Below, piece by piece: positions 1 to 7,790 of a stretch of DNA of 44,295 nt (positions within the stretch are counted from its first letter, which is position 1; every line of letters starts with the position of its first letter). The DNA comes from Ornithinimicrobium sp. Its GTDB lineage: Bacteria; Actinomycetota; Actinomycetes; Actinomycetales; Dermatophilaceae. Where the stretch lies: assembly GCF_030537745.1 (NCBI RefSeq), contig NZ_JAUNVI010000023.1:1-44295 (forward strand), read 5' to 3'. Both the position numbers and the translations under genes were made by a program. The notes below the pieces were generated by a model that worked only from the letters and a program-made list of their open reading frames with translations, had not been told where the DNA came from and did not search any database.

Positions 1-133
1 GCAGGCCGGCGGTGATCTTGTAGGAGCCCTCGAAGACCCCGATCTCCTCACCGAGGAGGACGACAGCGTCGTCACGTTGCATCTCGCTTCGCAACGTGGA
101 GCGAAGCGCCTCGCGATAGGTCATCTCGCTCAT
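1..133 (-). CDS. pdhB: 2-oxoacid (pyruvate) dehydrogenase E1 beta subunit, N-terminal fragment
   Basis: Only the first 44 codons are in the window; the gene continues past base 1. The peptide opens MSEMTYREALRSTL and goes on to VVLLGEEIGVFEGSYKIT, the conserved start of E1 beta subunits, which form the heterotetrameric thiamine-diphosphate decarboxylase with E1 alpha. The ATG (131-133) overlaps the TGA of the E1 alpha gene in an ATGA junction, so the two subunits are translationally coupled. Whether the complex acts on pyruvate, acetoin or branched-chain keto acids cannot be decided from this fragment. Confidence 0.88.
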   Translation of the reverse strand, partial: MSEMTYREALRSTLRSEMQRDDAVVLLGEEIGVFEGSYKITAGL

Positions 134-1236
134 GACCGGACACCTTCGTCCGGCTCGTCACTGGGGACGAGGATCACCGGGTCACCGGGCAGTCGGTGAG
201 GGGTGCCCGCCACCGGAGTCGCATAGGCATGGACGAACAGGTCGGCCACCTCGGGGTCGGGGCTCTCGTCCGCGAACGCGACTGCGGCCGCGACCTGCTT
301 CTCCGCCTCCGCCTCGATCCCACTCGCGGACTCGCCGTCGAGGACCCCGGACTCGATGAGCTGGGCTCGGAAGGCGGGCACCGGGTCTTCGTCGCGCGCC
401 TGCTGGTTGTCCTCCTGCGAGCGGTACTTCGCTGGATCGACGACGGAGTGGCCACGCAGTCGAAAACTCATCGCCTCGACCAGGCTCGGCTGGCGCTGGC
501 ACCGGGCCATGTCCAACGCCGCAGTGGCTGCCTCGCGCACGGCAATGACGTCGCCACCATCGACCCGCACCCCAGGCATCCGATAGGAGCAGCCGCGCTT
601 GTAGAGCTCGGGTTCGGCCGCGGCCTTCTCGACCGGCGTGCCCATCCCCAGTTGGTTGTTGATGATGACGTAGACGATCGGCAGATGCCACAGCGCCGCC
701 AGATTGAGGGACTCGTGGAAGGCGCCGATGTTGGTGGTGCCGTCGCCCATCAGGCACATCACCGCCTCCGCATCGGGCCCGGGACCACCCCGGTAGGTCA
801 GCGCCAGAGCGGCACCGGTCGCGGGTGGGATCTGCCCGCCGACGATGCCGTAGCCCCCGAGCATCCGCGCCTTCTTGTCGAACATGTGCATCGACCCACC
901 GCGCCCGCCGGAGACGCCGGTCGCCTTGCCGAACAGCTCGGCCATGACCCGCCCCGCTCCGAGGCCCCGCGACAGGGCGTACCCGTGGTCTCGGTACGTG
1001 GTGAAGAGGTAGTCACTGGGGCGCAGGGCCGCCATGAGCCCGACCACCGTCGCCTCCTCGCCGAGGTTGAGGTGACAGTAGCCGCCAATCTTGGCCCGTT
1101 GATACATCTCGCTCGCGCGCAACTCAAAGGAGCGGATCAGGACCATCTGGCGGTAGTAGTCGGTGAGGTTCTCCGGAGTCACATCGCCACCGCCCACTTC
1201 CGGGTCCGTCGTGGTGTTCTCGGTGCTACCAGGCAT
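130..1236 (-). CDS. pdhA: 2-oxoacid (pyruvate) dehydrogenase E1 alpha subunit
   Basis: This 368-residue protein has the thiamine-diphosphate motif: GDG at 164-166 (MGDGTTNIGAFHESLNLA) and the closing NN at 193-194. It also has the HLNLGEEA segment (residues 55-62), YRDHGY near residue 81, and the active-site loop RLRGHSVVDPAKYRSQED. Length and motifs fit the PdhA/AcoA type of E1 alpha, which decarboxylates a 2-oxoacid and acylates the lipoyl arm of E2. The ATG at 1236 has a GGAGAGG ribosome site. The beta gene follows with a 4-base overlap. The lack of an ACP-like or fused domain argues for the two-subunit PDH form. Pyruvate is the likely substrate, but acetoin is possible because E2 is not visible. 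Confidence 0.9.
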   Translation of the reverse strand: MPGSTENTTTDPEVGGGDVTPENLTDYYRQMVLIRSFELRASEMYQRAKIGGYCHLNLGEEATVVGLMAALRPSDYLFTTYRDHGYALSRGLGAGRVMAELFGKATGVSGGRGGSMHMFDKKARMLGGYGIVGGQIPPATGAALALTYRGGPGPDAEAVMCLMGDGTTNIGAFHESLNLAALWHLPIVYVIINNQLGMGTPVEKAAAEPELYKRGCSYRMPGVRVDGGDVIAVREAATAALDMARCQRQPSLVEAMSFRLRGHSVVDPAKYRSQEDNQQARDEDPVPAFRAQLIESGVLDGESASGIEAEAEKQVAAAVAFADESPDPEVADLFVHAYATPVAGTPHRLPGDPVILVPSDEPDEGVRS

Positions 1237-1293
1237 CGCCTCTCCTGTCCGTGCTCCGGCGTGGCATGTGCTGCGTGTCGCGAGCTGCTGCTT

Positions 1294-1800
1294 TCAGAAC
1301 CCTGGCGACTGCTCCTCGAGGACGAAACGATCGCTGCCCGCATGGCAGCGTGGGCACACCTCGGATGGGTGGTCTCCGCGGACCGCCTCGCCACAGGCCC
1401 GGCAGACCCACTCGGTGGCGAGCAGGGCTACGACGTCACCTCGGCTGACGATCCCGACCAGTTCACCCTGGACGACCACGGGCACCCGGCGGAAGTGCCG
1501 ATCGACGAGCAGATGCCGCACATCAGCGATCGGGGTGCCAGCACTGACACTAATAACGCTCGTCGTCATCACGTCGGCTGCGGTGGCCCCACTCTTGGCC
1601 AGCAGGTCGAACTCACTGACAAGTCCGAGCAACGCCCCGGCAGCGTCGATGACCGGGACCCCGCTGATTCCCTTGGAGCGCAACAGATTTGCGATATCTC
1701 CGACCAATGCGTCGGGCGACACGGTGTGCACTGGGGCAGACATGATCTCGCCGGCTGTCGCGGCAACCGGCCCTACGGGATGGGATCGTGATCGGCCCAT
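1294..1800 (-). CDS. CBS-domain protein with C-terminal zinc ribbon
   Basis: The predicted protein has 168 residues. Two CBS motifs span most of it, beginning IMSAPVHTVSPDALVGDI and VMTTSVISVSAGTPIADV. Each is followed by the typical VPVID or VPVVV strand and a GLVSEFDLL or GIVSRGDVV turn. The tail holds four cysteines as CRACGE...CPRCHAG, a rubredoxin-like zinc ribbon. CBS pairs usually bind adenine nucleotides and report energy state; the zinc ribbon may serve protein or nucleic-acid contact (inference). The start at 1800 is chosen because residues upstream of it are arginine-rich, low-complexity shadow; an ATG at 1743 is an alternative. It lies 57 bp upstream of the E1 alpha gene on the same strand, so it could share its transcript. 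Confidence 0.8.
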   Translation of the reverse strand: MGRSRSHPVGPVAATAGEIMSAPVHTVSPDALVGDIANLLRSKGISGVPVIDAAGALLGLVSEFDLLAKSGATAADVMTTSVISVSAGTPIADVRHLLVDRHFRRVPVVVQGELVGIVSRGDVVALLATEWVCRACGEAVRGDHPSEVCPRCHAGSDRFVLEEQSPGF

Positions 1801-2139
1801 ACCACGACAGCCTAGGCCGAAACTGCCTGGAGGGGCTGAGAAGCTGTCAGCCGCCCCGCCGACGCAGCCTCCTCCGTGCCGCGTTGCGCTGGCTCCTCGC
1901 CAACCGGAGCTGGGGCTATCCTCCTCGTGCAGCCGAAGATGATGCCCTCGCCGGCGTGGTCTCGCTCTCATCGATGGCCGCCACGGAGTTCTCCCCGATG
2001 TACACGAATGCTGCGCGACGCAGGTCGTGCCGGTGTCGCCTCCATCGAAGAGGGCGCGGTCACCCTGCGCAGATACTTAGGCGAAGCACGGTCAGCGGCT
2101 GATATGCCGCCTACCTAGCGAGGGCGTGGGGGCCGGGCG
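1801..2139. other. Intergenic region without a convincing gene
   Basis: This 339-base stretch lies between the CBS gene and the ABC permease gene, both on the minus strand. Reading frames are open on the plus strand because of high GC, but the peptides are arginine- and proline-rich and show no family pattern. A short stretch around 2010-2100 reads like degenerate coding sequence on the plus strand (LRDAGRAGVASIEEGAVTL), which could be a decayed gene remnant. No terminator or RNA gene is evident. Confidence 0.4.
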
Positions 2140-2916
2140 TCAGCGCACCGGCATGCGACGCATCACCAGCCAGTAGATCGCAGCGGTGGGGACGACTGCG
2201 ACCAGGTTGAAGCCCCACCAGTCCATGAGCCGCCCGACCGTATCGGCCAGCGCCGGCCAGGCAACCTCCACGACGGCGGGGAGCAGGACGATCACCACGG
2301 CGAGGGCGCCGACCCCGACCCACCACGGCCACCGCAGGAAGATCGCGGTGATCAGGCTGGCGCCCACGAGAGCCATCAGCACGCTGCCCGCCGCAGCTGC
2401 CACCAGAAGCACGGCGTCAGCCCCACCTCCGGCAATGACGAGATCGAGCGCCCCGTCGGTCCCCCGGCCGACGACGAGGAGCACCACCGCGGTCACGGCG
2501 AGGACGTAGAGCATCATCACCAACAGCGTCACCAGGTGTGCGGTCGCCAGCGAGCGTCGCGTCGCCCCCGCAGCCAGAAACACCCGGGTCCGTGCCGCCA
2601 GCACGATCGCCATGACGACGGCCGCGACCCCAGCCGCCACCGGCATCAGGAAGAGGGAGGCCACGAGGGTGACCCCATCTTTGCCAGCGGCAACCTCCAC
2701 GCCGATCACGTCCGTGTCGGTCATGGTCACCAGTTCCCACCCACGCCACCAGGCGAACAGCGTGGTGGTCGCCAGGAGTGCGAGCATGACGACAGTCGCG
2801 ATCAGCAGGCTTCGCGCTGCGTCAGGCAGCAACAGGCGGGTCATCGAGGTCCACTGGCGCGGGCGAGCGAGGCTGTCCCTGGTCAGGGGGCTCTGTGCCT
2901 GGACAGCAGTCATCAC
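2140..2916 (-). CDS. ABC-2-type transporter permease (membrane protein)
   Basis: This 258-residue protein has about six hydrophobic helices, including LLIATVVMLALLATTTLFAW near residues 37-56, a block around 85-105, LVTLLVMMLYVLAVTAVVLL and the C-terminal VAVVPTAAIYWLVM. A cytoplasmic, charged N-terminus precedes the first helix. It starts inside the end of the ATPase gene (4-base ATGA overlap) and is the last gene of the GntR-ATPase-permease operon, the arrangement seen in Bacillus YtrA/YhcF-type systems. The substrate is unknown. Such systems are often induced by cell-wall-active compounds in Firmicutes, but nothing here shows that directly. Confidence 0.8.
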   Translation of the reverse strand: MMTAVQAQSPLTRDSLARPRQWTSMTRLLLPDAARSLLIATVVMLALLATTTLFAWWRGWELVTMTDTDVIGVEVAAGKDGVTLVASLFLMPVAAGVAAVVMAIVLAARTRVFLAAGATRRSLATAHLVTLLVMMLYVLAVTAVVLLVVGRGTDGALDLVIAGGGADAVLLVAAAAGSVLMALVGASLITAIFLRWPWWVGVGALAVVIVLLPAVVEVAWPALADTVGRLMDWWGFNLVAVVPTAAIYWLVMRRMPVR

Positions 2917-3650
2917 GAGTTCCTTCCGGTGCTGACGTGCACGAGCACGTCGGTGAGGGAGGCGAGGGAGTCGCCGGTGGAGTGCTGCTGGCGGATGGTG
3001 TCGGAATCTCCGGAGGCGACGATCTGGCCGCGATCCAGGACGATGACATCCTCAAAGAGGTCCTCCACCTCGTCGAGCAGATGCGAAGACAGCACGATCG
3101 TGCGCGGGTGCGCGACATAGTCGGCCATCAGCTCGTCGTAGAACATTCTTCGAGCGACCGCATCCATCCCGAGGTAGACCTCGTCGAGCAGAGTCACTTC
3201 GGCCCGCGACGCGAGGGCGATGACCCCCGAGAGGATGGAGCGCTGGCCCCTGGAGAGCTGCTCAGGATTTTTCTTCAGGGGCACCCCGAAGCGCTCGAGG
3301 AGGCTCACCGCATACCCCTGGTCCCAGTGCGGTCGCAGGACCCGTTGCACCCGCAGGGTATGGCGAATGCGCTGGTCCTCGAAGACGCCGCCGCGATCGC
3401 GGGCCAGGCTGACGCGCGAGGTCACGGCGGGGTCCTCCCAGACGTCGCGACCCCCCACCCGCACCGAACCCGACTGGACGGGGCGCAGTGCCGCGATGAG
3501 GGACAGAAGAGTGGTCTTGCCGGCGCCGTTGCGCCCGACGAGCCCGGTGATGGTGCCTGGGCGGATGCTGACACTCACGTCAGAGAGTGCGTCGGTGGAC
3601 TGAAAGCGGTGGGTGACGGCGTCGATCTCGACGCCGAGCGGAGTGGTCAC
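2913..3650 (-). CDS. ABC transporter ATP-binding protein (YtrB/YhcG type)
   Basis: This 245-residue ATPase has Walker A GRNGAGKTT near residue 39, a signature LSRGQRS near residue 132 in place of the canonical LSGGQ, and Walker B VTLLDEVYLGMD. The glutamate after the Walker B aspartate is present (LLDE), and the switch histidine lies in LSSHLLDE. It energises the membrane partner encoded immediately downstream. The start codon overlaps the end of the GntR gene (3647-3650, ATGA), so the three genes form one tightly coupled operon. The arginine in the signature motif resembles other ATPases of the YhcG group and does not suggest inactivation. Confidence 0.88.
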   Translation of the reverse strand: MTTPLGVEIDAVTHRFQSTDALSDVSVSIRPGTITGLVGRNGAGKTTLLSLIAALRPVQSGSVRVGGRDVWEDPAVTSRVSLARDRGGVFEDQRIRHTLRVQRVLRPHWDQGYAVSLLERFGVPLKKNPEQLSRGQRSILSGVIALASRAEVTLLDEVYLGMDAVARRMFYDELMADYVAHPRTIVLSSHLLDEVEDLFEDVIVLDRGQIVASGDSDTIRQQHSTGDSLASLTDVLVHVSTGRNS

Positions 3651-4030
3651 TGCTGCTCCTTGAGGTAGGCGATGAGCTGGTCAGTAGAGATATCGAGCGC
3701 TTGTGCCGCCTCGATGAGAGGACGCACGGAGTCGTCCCAGAAGGTCTCCCGCCGGCTCGTGCGCAGACTTTCCCGCGCTCCTGGCGAGACGAACATCCCC
3801 ACGCCCCGTCGCTTGTGCAGCAACCCCTCGTCGACGAGAGCGCTCATCGCCTTCGCCGCGGTGGCGGGGTTGATGCGGTAGGTGGTCGCGTACTGCGTGG
3901 TCGACATCACCTGCGACTCCTCCGGGAGGTCACCGGCGAGGATCGCGTGGCGCAGGCGGTCAGCGATCTGCTGGTAGATCGGCGTCCGGTCGTCGAAAGG
4001 CTCGGCGACCTCGTGCCCGAGGGTGGTCAT
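3647..4030 (-). CDS. GntR-family transcriptional regulator (YtrA/YhcF subfamily)
   Basis: This short (127-residue) GntR protein has the winged-helix DNA-binding domain at residues 12-80 (PIYQQIADRLRHAILAGDL, then INPATAAKAMSALVDEGLLHKRRGVGMFV). Only a short C-terminal helical tail of about 45 residues follows, with no ligand-binding FCD or UTRA domain. That size is typical of the YtrA group, which represses its own ABC operon. A strong AAGGAGG ribosome site precedes the ATG. The perfect inverted repeat 17 bases upstream of the start is the likely operator. It is the first gene of the operon with the ATPase and permease genes. Confidence 0.9.
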   Translation of the reverse strand: MTTLGHEVAEPFDDRTPIYQQIADRLRHAILAGDLPEESQVMSTTQYATTYRINPATAAKAMSALVDEGLLHKRRGVGMFVSPGARESLRTSRRETFWDDSVRPLIEAAQALDISTDQLIAYLKEQQ

Positions 4031-4046
4031 CCGGACCTCCTTGCGT

Positions 4047-4080
4047 TCTGTGGTTCATTACTTGACTAATGAACCACAGA
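4047..4080 (-). promoter_or_regulatory. Perfect inverted repeat, probable GntR operator and promoter
   Basis: The arms TCTGTGGTTCATTA (4047-4060) and TAATGAACCACAGA (4067-4080) match at all 14 positions around a 6-base spacer. The site is AT-rich compared with its surroundings and ends 16 bases before the GntR start. Its inner half-sites, TTCATTA/TAATGAA, have the length and symmetry expected for a GntR dimer. The AT-rich centre could also supply a -10 element, so occupancy would block transcription of the operon. Confidence 0.75.
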
Positions 4081-4160
4081 AGGCGTGCACTGTCAACACC
4101 CCCGCTGTGTGGACCCTGTGCGCGTCCCCAGGTCAGCGTCGATCCGTCCCTGCGAGGACG

Positions 4161-4949
4161 TCAGCCAGGTCGACGGATCTCAGCGATCGTGCTGTGGCTG
4201 CTCATCCCGCCGTCCACCACCATGAGTTGGCCGGTGATGTATCGGGACTCCGGCGACGCCAGGAAAACCATCAGGTTGGCGACGTCCTCCGGTGATCCGA
4301 TGAAGGGCAGGGCGTTGTGCTTGCGGATCCCTTCGATCATCTCGGCGGGGAGGTTGTCTCTCAGTGCGGGGGTCATCACCGCTCCTGGAGCGACGGCGTT
4401 GCACCGGATCCGGTGCTGACCGTATTGAGTGGCGACGTACTGCGTCAGTCTGATCACCGCCGCCTTGGCCGTGCCGTAGGCCGTCTGCGTGAAGTCGCCG
4501 GAGAGTCCGCCCACCGATGCGGTGTTGATGATGGAGCCGCCCCCGGCCTCGATCAGGTGCGGAATCGCCAGACGGCAGCCCAGGACGGTGCTGCGTACGT
4601 TGAGCAGCATCGTCCGGTCGAACTCGTCCATGTCCATGTTCACGATGTCCAGGTCTAGCCGCGGGTTGCTGCCGCCGACGTGGTTGTACATCGCGTCCAA
4701 CCGGCCGAACTTACTGATGGCCGTCTGCATGAGGCCCGCGAGCGAGTCTTCGGAGGTGACGTCGACGGCAACTCCAGCCGCGCGGCCTCCGGCAGCGCGG
4801 ATCTCTTCGGCCGCCTCGTTCGCGTCCTTTGCCGACAGGTCGCCGATGACGACGGCCGCCCCCTCTGCGGCAAGTTGGAGCGCGGTGGCGCGACCGATGC
4901 CGCTGGCCCCGCCGGTGATCACAGCGACCTGTCCTTCGACCCGGTTCAT
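4161..4949 (-). CDS. Short-chain dehydrogenase/reductase (classical SDR)
   Basis: This 262-residue protein is a full-length classical SDR. The nucleotide motif TGGASGIG lies at residues 12-19. The usual NNAG is NHVG at 89-92. The catalytic Ser145, Tyr158 and Lys162 sit in NTASVGG...YGTAK. An acidic residue after the second strand (IGD, near residue 37) favours NAD over NADP. The C-terminal VVDGGMSS is typical of 3-oxoacyl-reductase-like members. The ATG at 4949 is preferred because it begins the Rossmann fold directly and has a GGGACGGGAG sequence before it; upstream codons are not family-like. The substrate is unknown. Confidence 0.88.
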   Translation of the reverse strand: MNRVEGQVAVITGGASGIGRATALQLAAEGAAVVIGDLSAKDANEAAEEIRAAGGRAAGVAVDVTSEDSLAGLMQTAISKFGRLDAMYNHVGGSNPRLDLDIVNMDMDEFDRTMLLNVRSTVLGCRLAIPHLIEAGGGSIINTASVGGLSGDFTQTAYGTAKAAVIRLTQYVATQYGQHRIRCNAVAPGAVMTPALRDNLPAEMIEGIRKHNALPFIGSPEDVANLMVFLASPESRYITGQLMVVDGGMSSHSTIAEIRRPG

Positions 4950-5049
4950 GTTGGCTCCCGTCCCTGGGTGGGCCGCCATCGTCGCACAGCCGCCAACGAC
5001 CATCGCCAGTCGCGTCACCGCGTCCGCCCGCGATGAGCTGCTGGTGCGA

Positions 5050-5877
5050 TCAGGCCGGTGGGTAGTCCCGATATCCCTCCCGGAAAGTGGGATAGGCCGG
5101 CACCCAACCGCTCTGGCGCAGCCGGACGTTGCTGAGCCGCTTCCCGTGGTCCTGGCCTGGAGTCGTCGCAGGTGGGGCCTGCGCCCCCAGGCGCTCCGCG
5201 AGGTAGCCGGCGACCTCACCCATCAGTGCCGGCTCGTCATCGGTGCCCACGTAGAGGGCGTCCGGGACTTCCGCCCGCGTGAGCAGGTGCACGACGGCGG
5301 CTGCGGCGTCCTCGCGGTGGATCCGGTTGGTCCACCGGTCCGGATCGCTGACGCGCCCCTCTCGCACTTGGTCGGCGAGGCGGGAGGGTCCCCGGCCGTA
5401 GAGGCCGGAGAGACGTAGGACCGTGCCACCGCCCACCTGGGAGGTGAAGAGGTGTTCAGCGTCCAGCAGCATCCGGCTGGGGCCGTCGTCGGGCTCGGCA
5501 GGGGTCTGCTCGTCGCCAAGCACCGTCGCGGGGAGCTCGCCATACACTCCGGTGGAGGAAACGAGCACGGCCCGTCGCGGTCGCTGACCGGCGTCCGTCA
5601 GGGCTTGCAGCGCACGACCCAACCCCTCGACATACGTCTCCCGATAGGCGGCCTCGGTGCGGGGGCGGGCACTGAGCGCCACGACGAGGTAGTGCAGATC
5701 GAGGTCGGGCAGTGCTGGCACCTCGCGGGTGAGGTCGGCCGGCACGCCGATCAGCGGAGCGGGGACTAACTCGGCGCGGCGACGCACGGCGAGCACCCCA
5801 TGACCGCGGCCGGCGAGGCGCAGACCGATGTCGGCCCCCAGGTCTCCACAGCCGACGAGCAGCACGTTTGGGTCCAC
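5050..5877 (-). CDS. NAD(P)-dependent epimerase/dehydratase-like protein (extended SDR, YeeZ-like)
   Basis: This 275-residue protein begins with a Rossmann motif, VLLVGCGDLGADIGLRLAGR (residues 5-24), followed by RR after the second strand, which suggests NADP. It continues with VLVSSTGVYGE, the extended-SDR serine and YG region, and LRLSGLYGRGPS, then IHREDAAAAVVHLL. The overall layout matches the atypical SDR group containing E. coli YeeZ, whose substrate is unknown. The tyrosine of the usual YxxxK motif is in VYGE and no clear lysine follows, so activity may be weak or non-classical. About 100 bases separate it from the downstream SDR gene on the same strand. Confidence 0.82.
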   Translation of the reverse strand: MDPNVLLVGCGDLGADIGLRLAGRGHGVLAVRRRAELVPAPLIGVPADLTREVPALPDLDLHYLVVALSARPRTEAAYRETYVEGLGRALQALTDAGQRPRRAVLVSSTGVYGELPATVLGDEQTPAEPDDGPSRMLLDAEHLFTSQVGGGTVLRLSGLYGRGPSRLADQVREGRVSDPDRWTNRIHREDAAAAVVHLLTRAEVPDALYVGTDDEPALMGEVAGYLAERLGAQAPPATTPGQDHGKRLSNVRLRQSGWVPAYPTFREGYRDYPPA

Positions 5878-5947
5878 GAGGTCGAGGATACGGCGCTGCC
5901 TGACTCAGGCCCGCACTTTCTGACCGCGCATGGTGAGCAGCAGCGGC

Positions 5948-6355
5948 TTAGCTGATGATTCCGTGGCGGGTGTTCCAGGCGCGTGCTGAGTTGTAGGCAT
6001 CCACCATCGACCAGATCCAGGCGATCGGCGCGGTCAGGAAGCCGATCAGCACCAGCATCAGGACGAACGACACGAAGTAGCTGGCGAGGAAGGCGACGCC
6101 CTTGGCACCCTCCCCGTTGAGGAACTGTCCCAGACCGGGAAGGAAGAAGGACGCCACCGCGACGAGAGCAGGGCTGCGCGGCGCGACGGTCTGCGGCGGG
6201 GCATACCTAGCCAAGGGCTGCTGCGGAAAGCTACTGGGCGGACCGTAGGGGGCCTGTCCAGCCTGCCAGCCCGGCGTGTCCTGCGGAGGGTATGACGATG
6301 GTCTCCCCGGCCAGCCGGGGTTGTCCTGGGCACCACTCGGCTGCTGATACGTCAT
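5948..6355 (-). CDS. Proline-rich small membrane protein
   Basis: This 135-residue protein has a Gly/Pro/Gln-rich, probably disordered N-terminal half (residues 1-65) and two hydrophobic segments, LVAVASFFLPGLGQFLNGE and ASYFVSFVLMLVLIGFLTAPI, ending WSMVDAYNSARAWNTRHGI. The FFLPGLGQFLNGEGAKG turn and the W-MVDAY ending resemble TM2/DUF5683-type proteins. Function is unknown. The ATG at 6355 is chosen over an upstream GTG because the extension is not family-like and a TAGTAT -10-like hexamer lies at 6364-6369 on the minus strand, which would give a nearly leaderless transcript. Confidence 0.75.
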   Translation of the reverse strand: MTYQQPSGAQDNPGWPGRPSSYPPQDTPGWQAGQAPYGPPSSFPQQPLARYAPPQTVAPRSPALVAVASFFLPGLGQFLNGEGAKGVAFLASYFVSFVLMLVLIGFLTAPIAWIWSMVDAYNSARAWNTRHGIIS

Positions 6356-6466
6356 GGCTAAGGATACTAGGGAAGTCGCCGGCACAGGCGTTGCGGGACG
6401 AGGGTTGTGCACAACCACAGTCCGGACTGTCCAGTCCCGAGCGACTTCCCCCTGCGCACTGCCAGG

Positions 6467-6910
6467 TCAGTCAGCGATCTGGAGTGCCTTGACCTCTTCG
6501 CGCGCAGCCAGGACGGCGGCATGTTGACTGCGCACGACCTCCCGGAAGCCAGCGCTGAGGTCGTGCTCGAGGGCCTTTTCATACTCAGACACGGCGTGGT
6601 CCTCTCCGGTCACGGCGGCCCCGAGGACGCTTCCAGCGTCATCGCCGGTCACTGCGTCCTTCAATGAGATCCACCCGCGGTGCAAGGCCGCAGCAGCTGA
6701 GCCTCCTGCATCAACGTCATCGCCATAGTCGTGACCGAGCGCGACGATCTCACGTCGAAAACTCGCACGCTGCTCAGACAGGCGCTGCAGCGTCGTGGCC
6801 CAGGCAGGGTGATCACTGTCCGCCAGCTTTTCAGCCGCGGCGGCAAAGCCGCGTTCGCCATCCCTCAGGGTTTCTACGAGGTCTTTTGCAACCTTCTCGT
6901 CGTCCGACAT
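6467..6910 (-). CDS. DUF2383/PA2169-type four-helix-bundle protein
   Basis: This 147-residue, almost wholly helical acidic protein begins MSDDEKVAKDLVETLRDGERGF. Helices then run through AEKLADSDHPAWATTLQRLSEQ, ALHRGWISLKDAVTGDDAG and AVSEYEKALEHDLSAGF to a final helix with SQHAAVLAAREEVKAL. This matches the PA2169/DUF2383 ferritin-like fold: repeated E/D and H residues, and DxxEKAL near residue 112. The family's role is undefined, though members are often stress-induced. It stands alone, divergent from the lipoprotein gene. Confidence 0.8.
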   Translation of the reverse strand: MSDDEKVAKDLVETLRDGERGFAAAAEKLADSDHPAWATTLQRLSEQRASFRREIVALGHDYGDDVDAGGSAAAALHRGWISLKDAVTGDDAGSVLGAAVTGEDHAVSEYEKALEHDLSAGFREVVRSQHAAVLAAREEVKALQIAD

Positions 6911-6968
6911 GCATGCTCCTCGGTCTGGGTGATGGTGCGTGCAAGCCTACGCACCGGCGCCTGAATCC

Positions 6969-7000
6969 ACCACCGCTATAGTCTTGGCGTCAGCGGTGGT
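6969..7000. repeat. Inverted repeat between divergent genes
   Basis: ACCACCGCT (6969-6977) and AGCGGTGGT (6992-7000) form perfect 9-bp arms with a 14-base spacer. The site lies between the minus-strand helical-bundle gene and the plus-strand lipoprotein gene. It is not downstream of any gene, so it is more likely a regulator-binding site or leader hairpin than a terminator. The rest of 6911-7154 shows an AGGAGG at about 7053 with only a three-codon frame (ATG CCG TAC TAG) after it. Confidence 0.45.
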
Positions 7001-7154
7001 TTGCCGATGGGTCGCTGCGGCGCAGGACCCGTCGGTAGCGTTGAGGGGCAACAGGAGGAAGCACCTGGGGGCACGATGCCGTACTAGCCCCGGTCAACAG
7101 ATATGTCCCAGACTGGGATCGCGCGGGCTAAGGACTGACCAACAAGGAGACCCG

Positions 7155-7790
7155 ATGATCAACGCACGACGCGGCAGGCTAGCGATCCTGGCTATCACGG
7201 CAGCGCTGTCTCTGTCCGCTTGTAGTCAGGGACCGACGGCCGACGTTGAGGGGGGCACGGATCAGTCGCCGGCCGTCTCCGCCGCAGTTCCGCCGGACCC
7301 AAGCGAGGCGACTGCGAACCCTAACGCGGCCACCGCGGGGGCGCAGGACACGGGGGCCGCGGAGAGCGGCGAGCCCATGATCGAGCCTGCCCAGCCCCAG
7401 ACCGTCGAGTTGGAGGAGTCGATCTCCCGAAGTGCGGAGAGTGAGTCCTTCACCCTCACCACGCACCGGGTGATGGTCCACGACTACTACATCGAGGCCG
7501 AGATCACTTTGCTCAATGACGCGGACAGCGTCCTCAGCGCCTGGTTTGGCTCCGCGAACTCCGGCCCACAGTTATTCGATGACCGAGGACGCACCTACCC
7601 CTTCCAGGTTCAGGCTGGGGGCGACAAGAAGATCCTGCAGCTCCAATCCGGGGAAGGGCTCGACGCTGTGCTGGTGTTCGCCGGCCGCCTGGATCCGGAT
7701 GCACGCGCGCTCACCCTCGACTTCAGCGAGCTGTCCGCCGACACCTGGTCGCAGGTGACCTTCGAGGTCCCCCTGGGCGGTGCCCGGTGA
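7155..7790 (+). CDS. Secreted lipoprotein of unknown function
   Basis: The 211-residue product has a type II signal peptide with basic n-region (MINARRGR), hydrophobic core and lipobox LSAC, placing the lipidated cysteine at residue 23. An Ala/Pro/Thr-rich linker follows to about residue 75. A beta-rich domain then begins VELEESISRSAESESFTL, with EAEITLLNDADSVLSAW and RGRTYPFQVQAGG, resembling immunoglobulin-like DUF4352-type folds. The ATG at 7155 has AAGGAGA before it. Its last codon overlaps the OmpA-domain gene (GTGA), so the two products probably act together at the envelope. Confidence 0.8.
   Translation: MINARRGRLAILAITAALSLSACSQGPTADVEGGTDQSPAVSAAVPPDPSEATANPNAATAGAQDTGAAESGEPMIEPAQPQTVELEESISRSAESESFTLTTHRVMVHDYYIEAEITLLNDADSVLSAWFGSANSGPQLFDDRGRTYPFQVQAGGDKKILQLQSGEGLDAVLVFAGRLDPDARALTLDFSELSADTWSQVTFEVPLGGAR

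Noticed and set aside
196-1791. A 531-codon plus-strand frame over the E1 alpha and CBS genes
   Set aside because: It runs opposite to conserved minus-strand coding sequence and shows only antisense composition.
7053-7090. A leader peptide or riboswitch upstream of the lipoprotein gene
   Set aside because: The AGGAGG is followed by a three-codon frame only, and I could not fit the region to a known riboswitch pattern.
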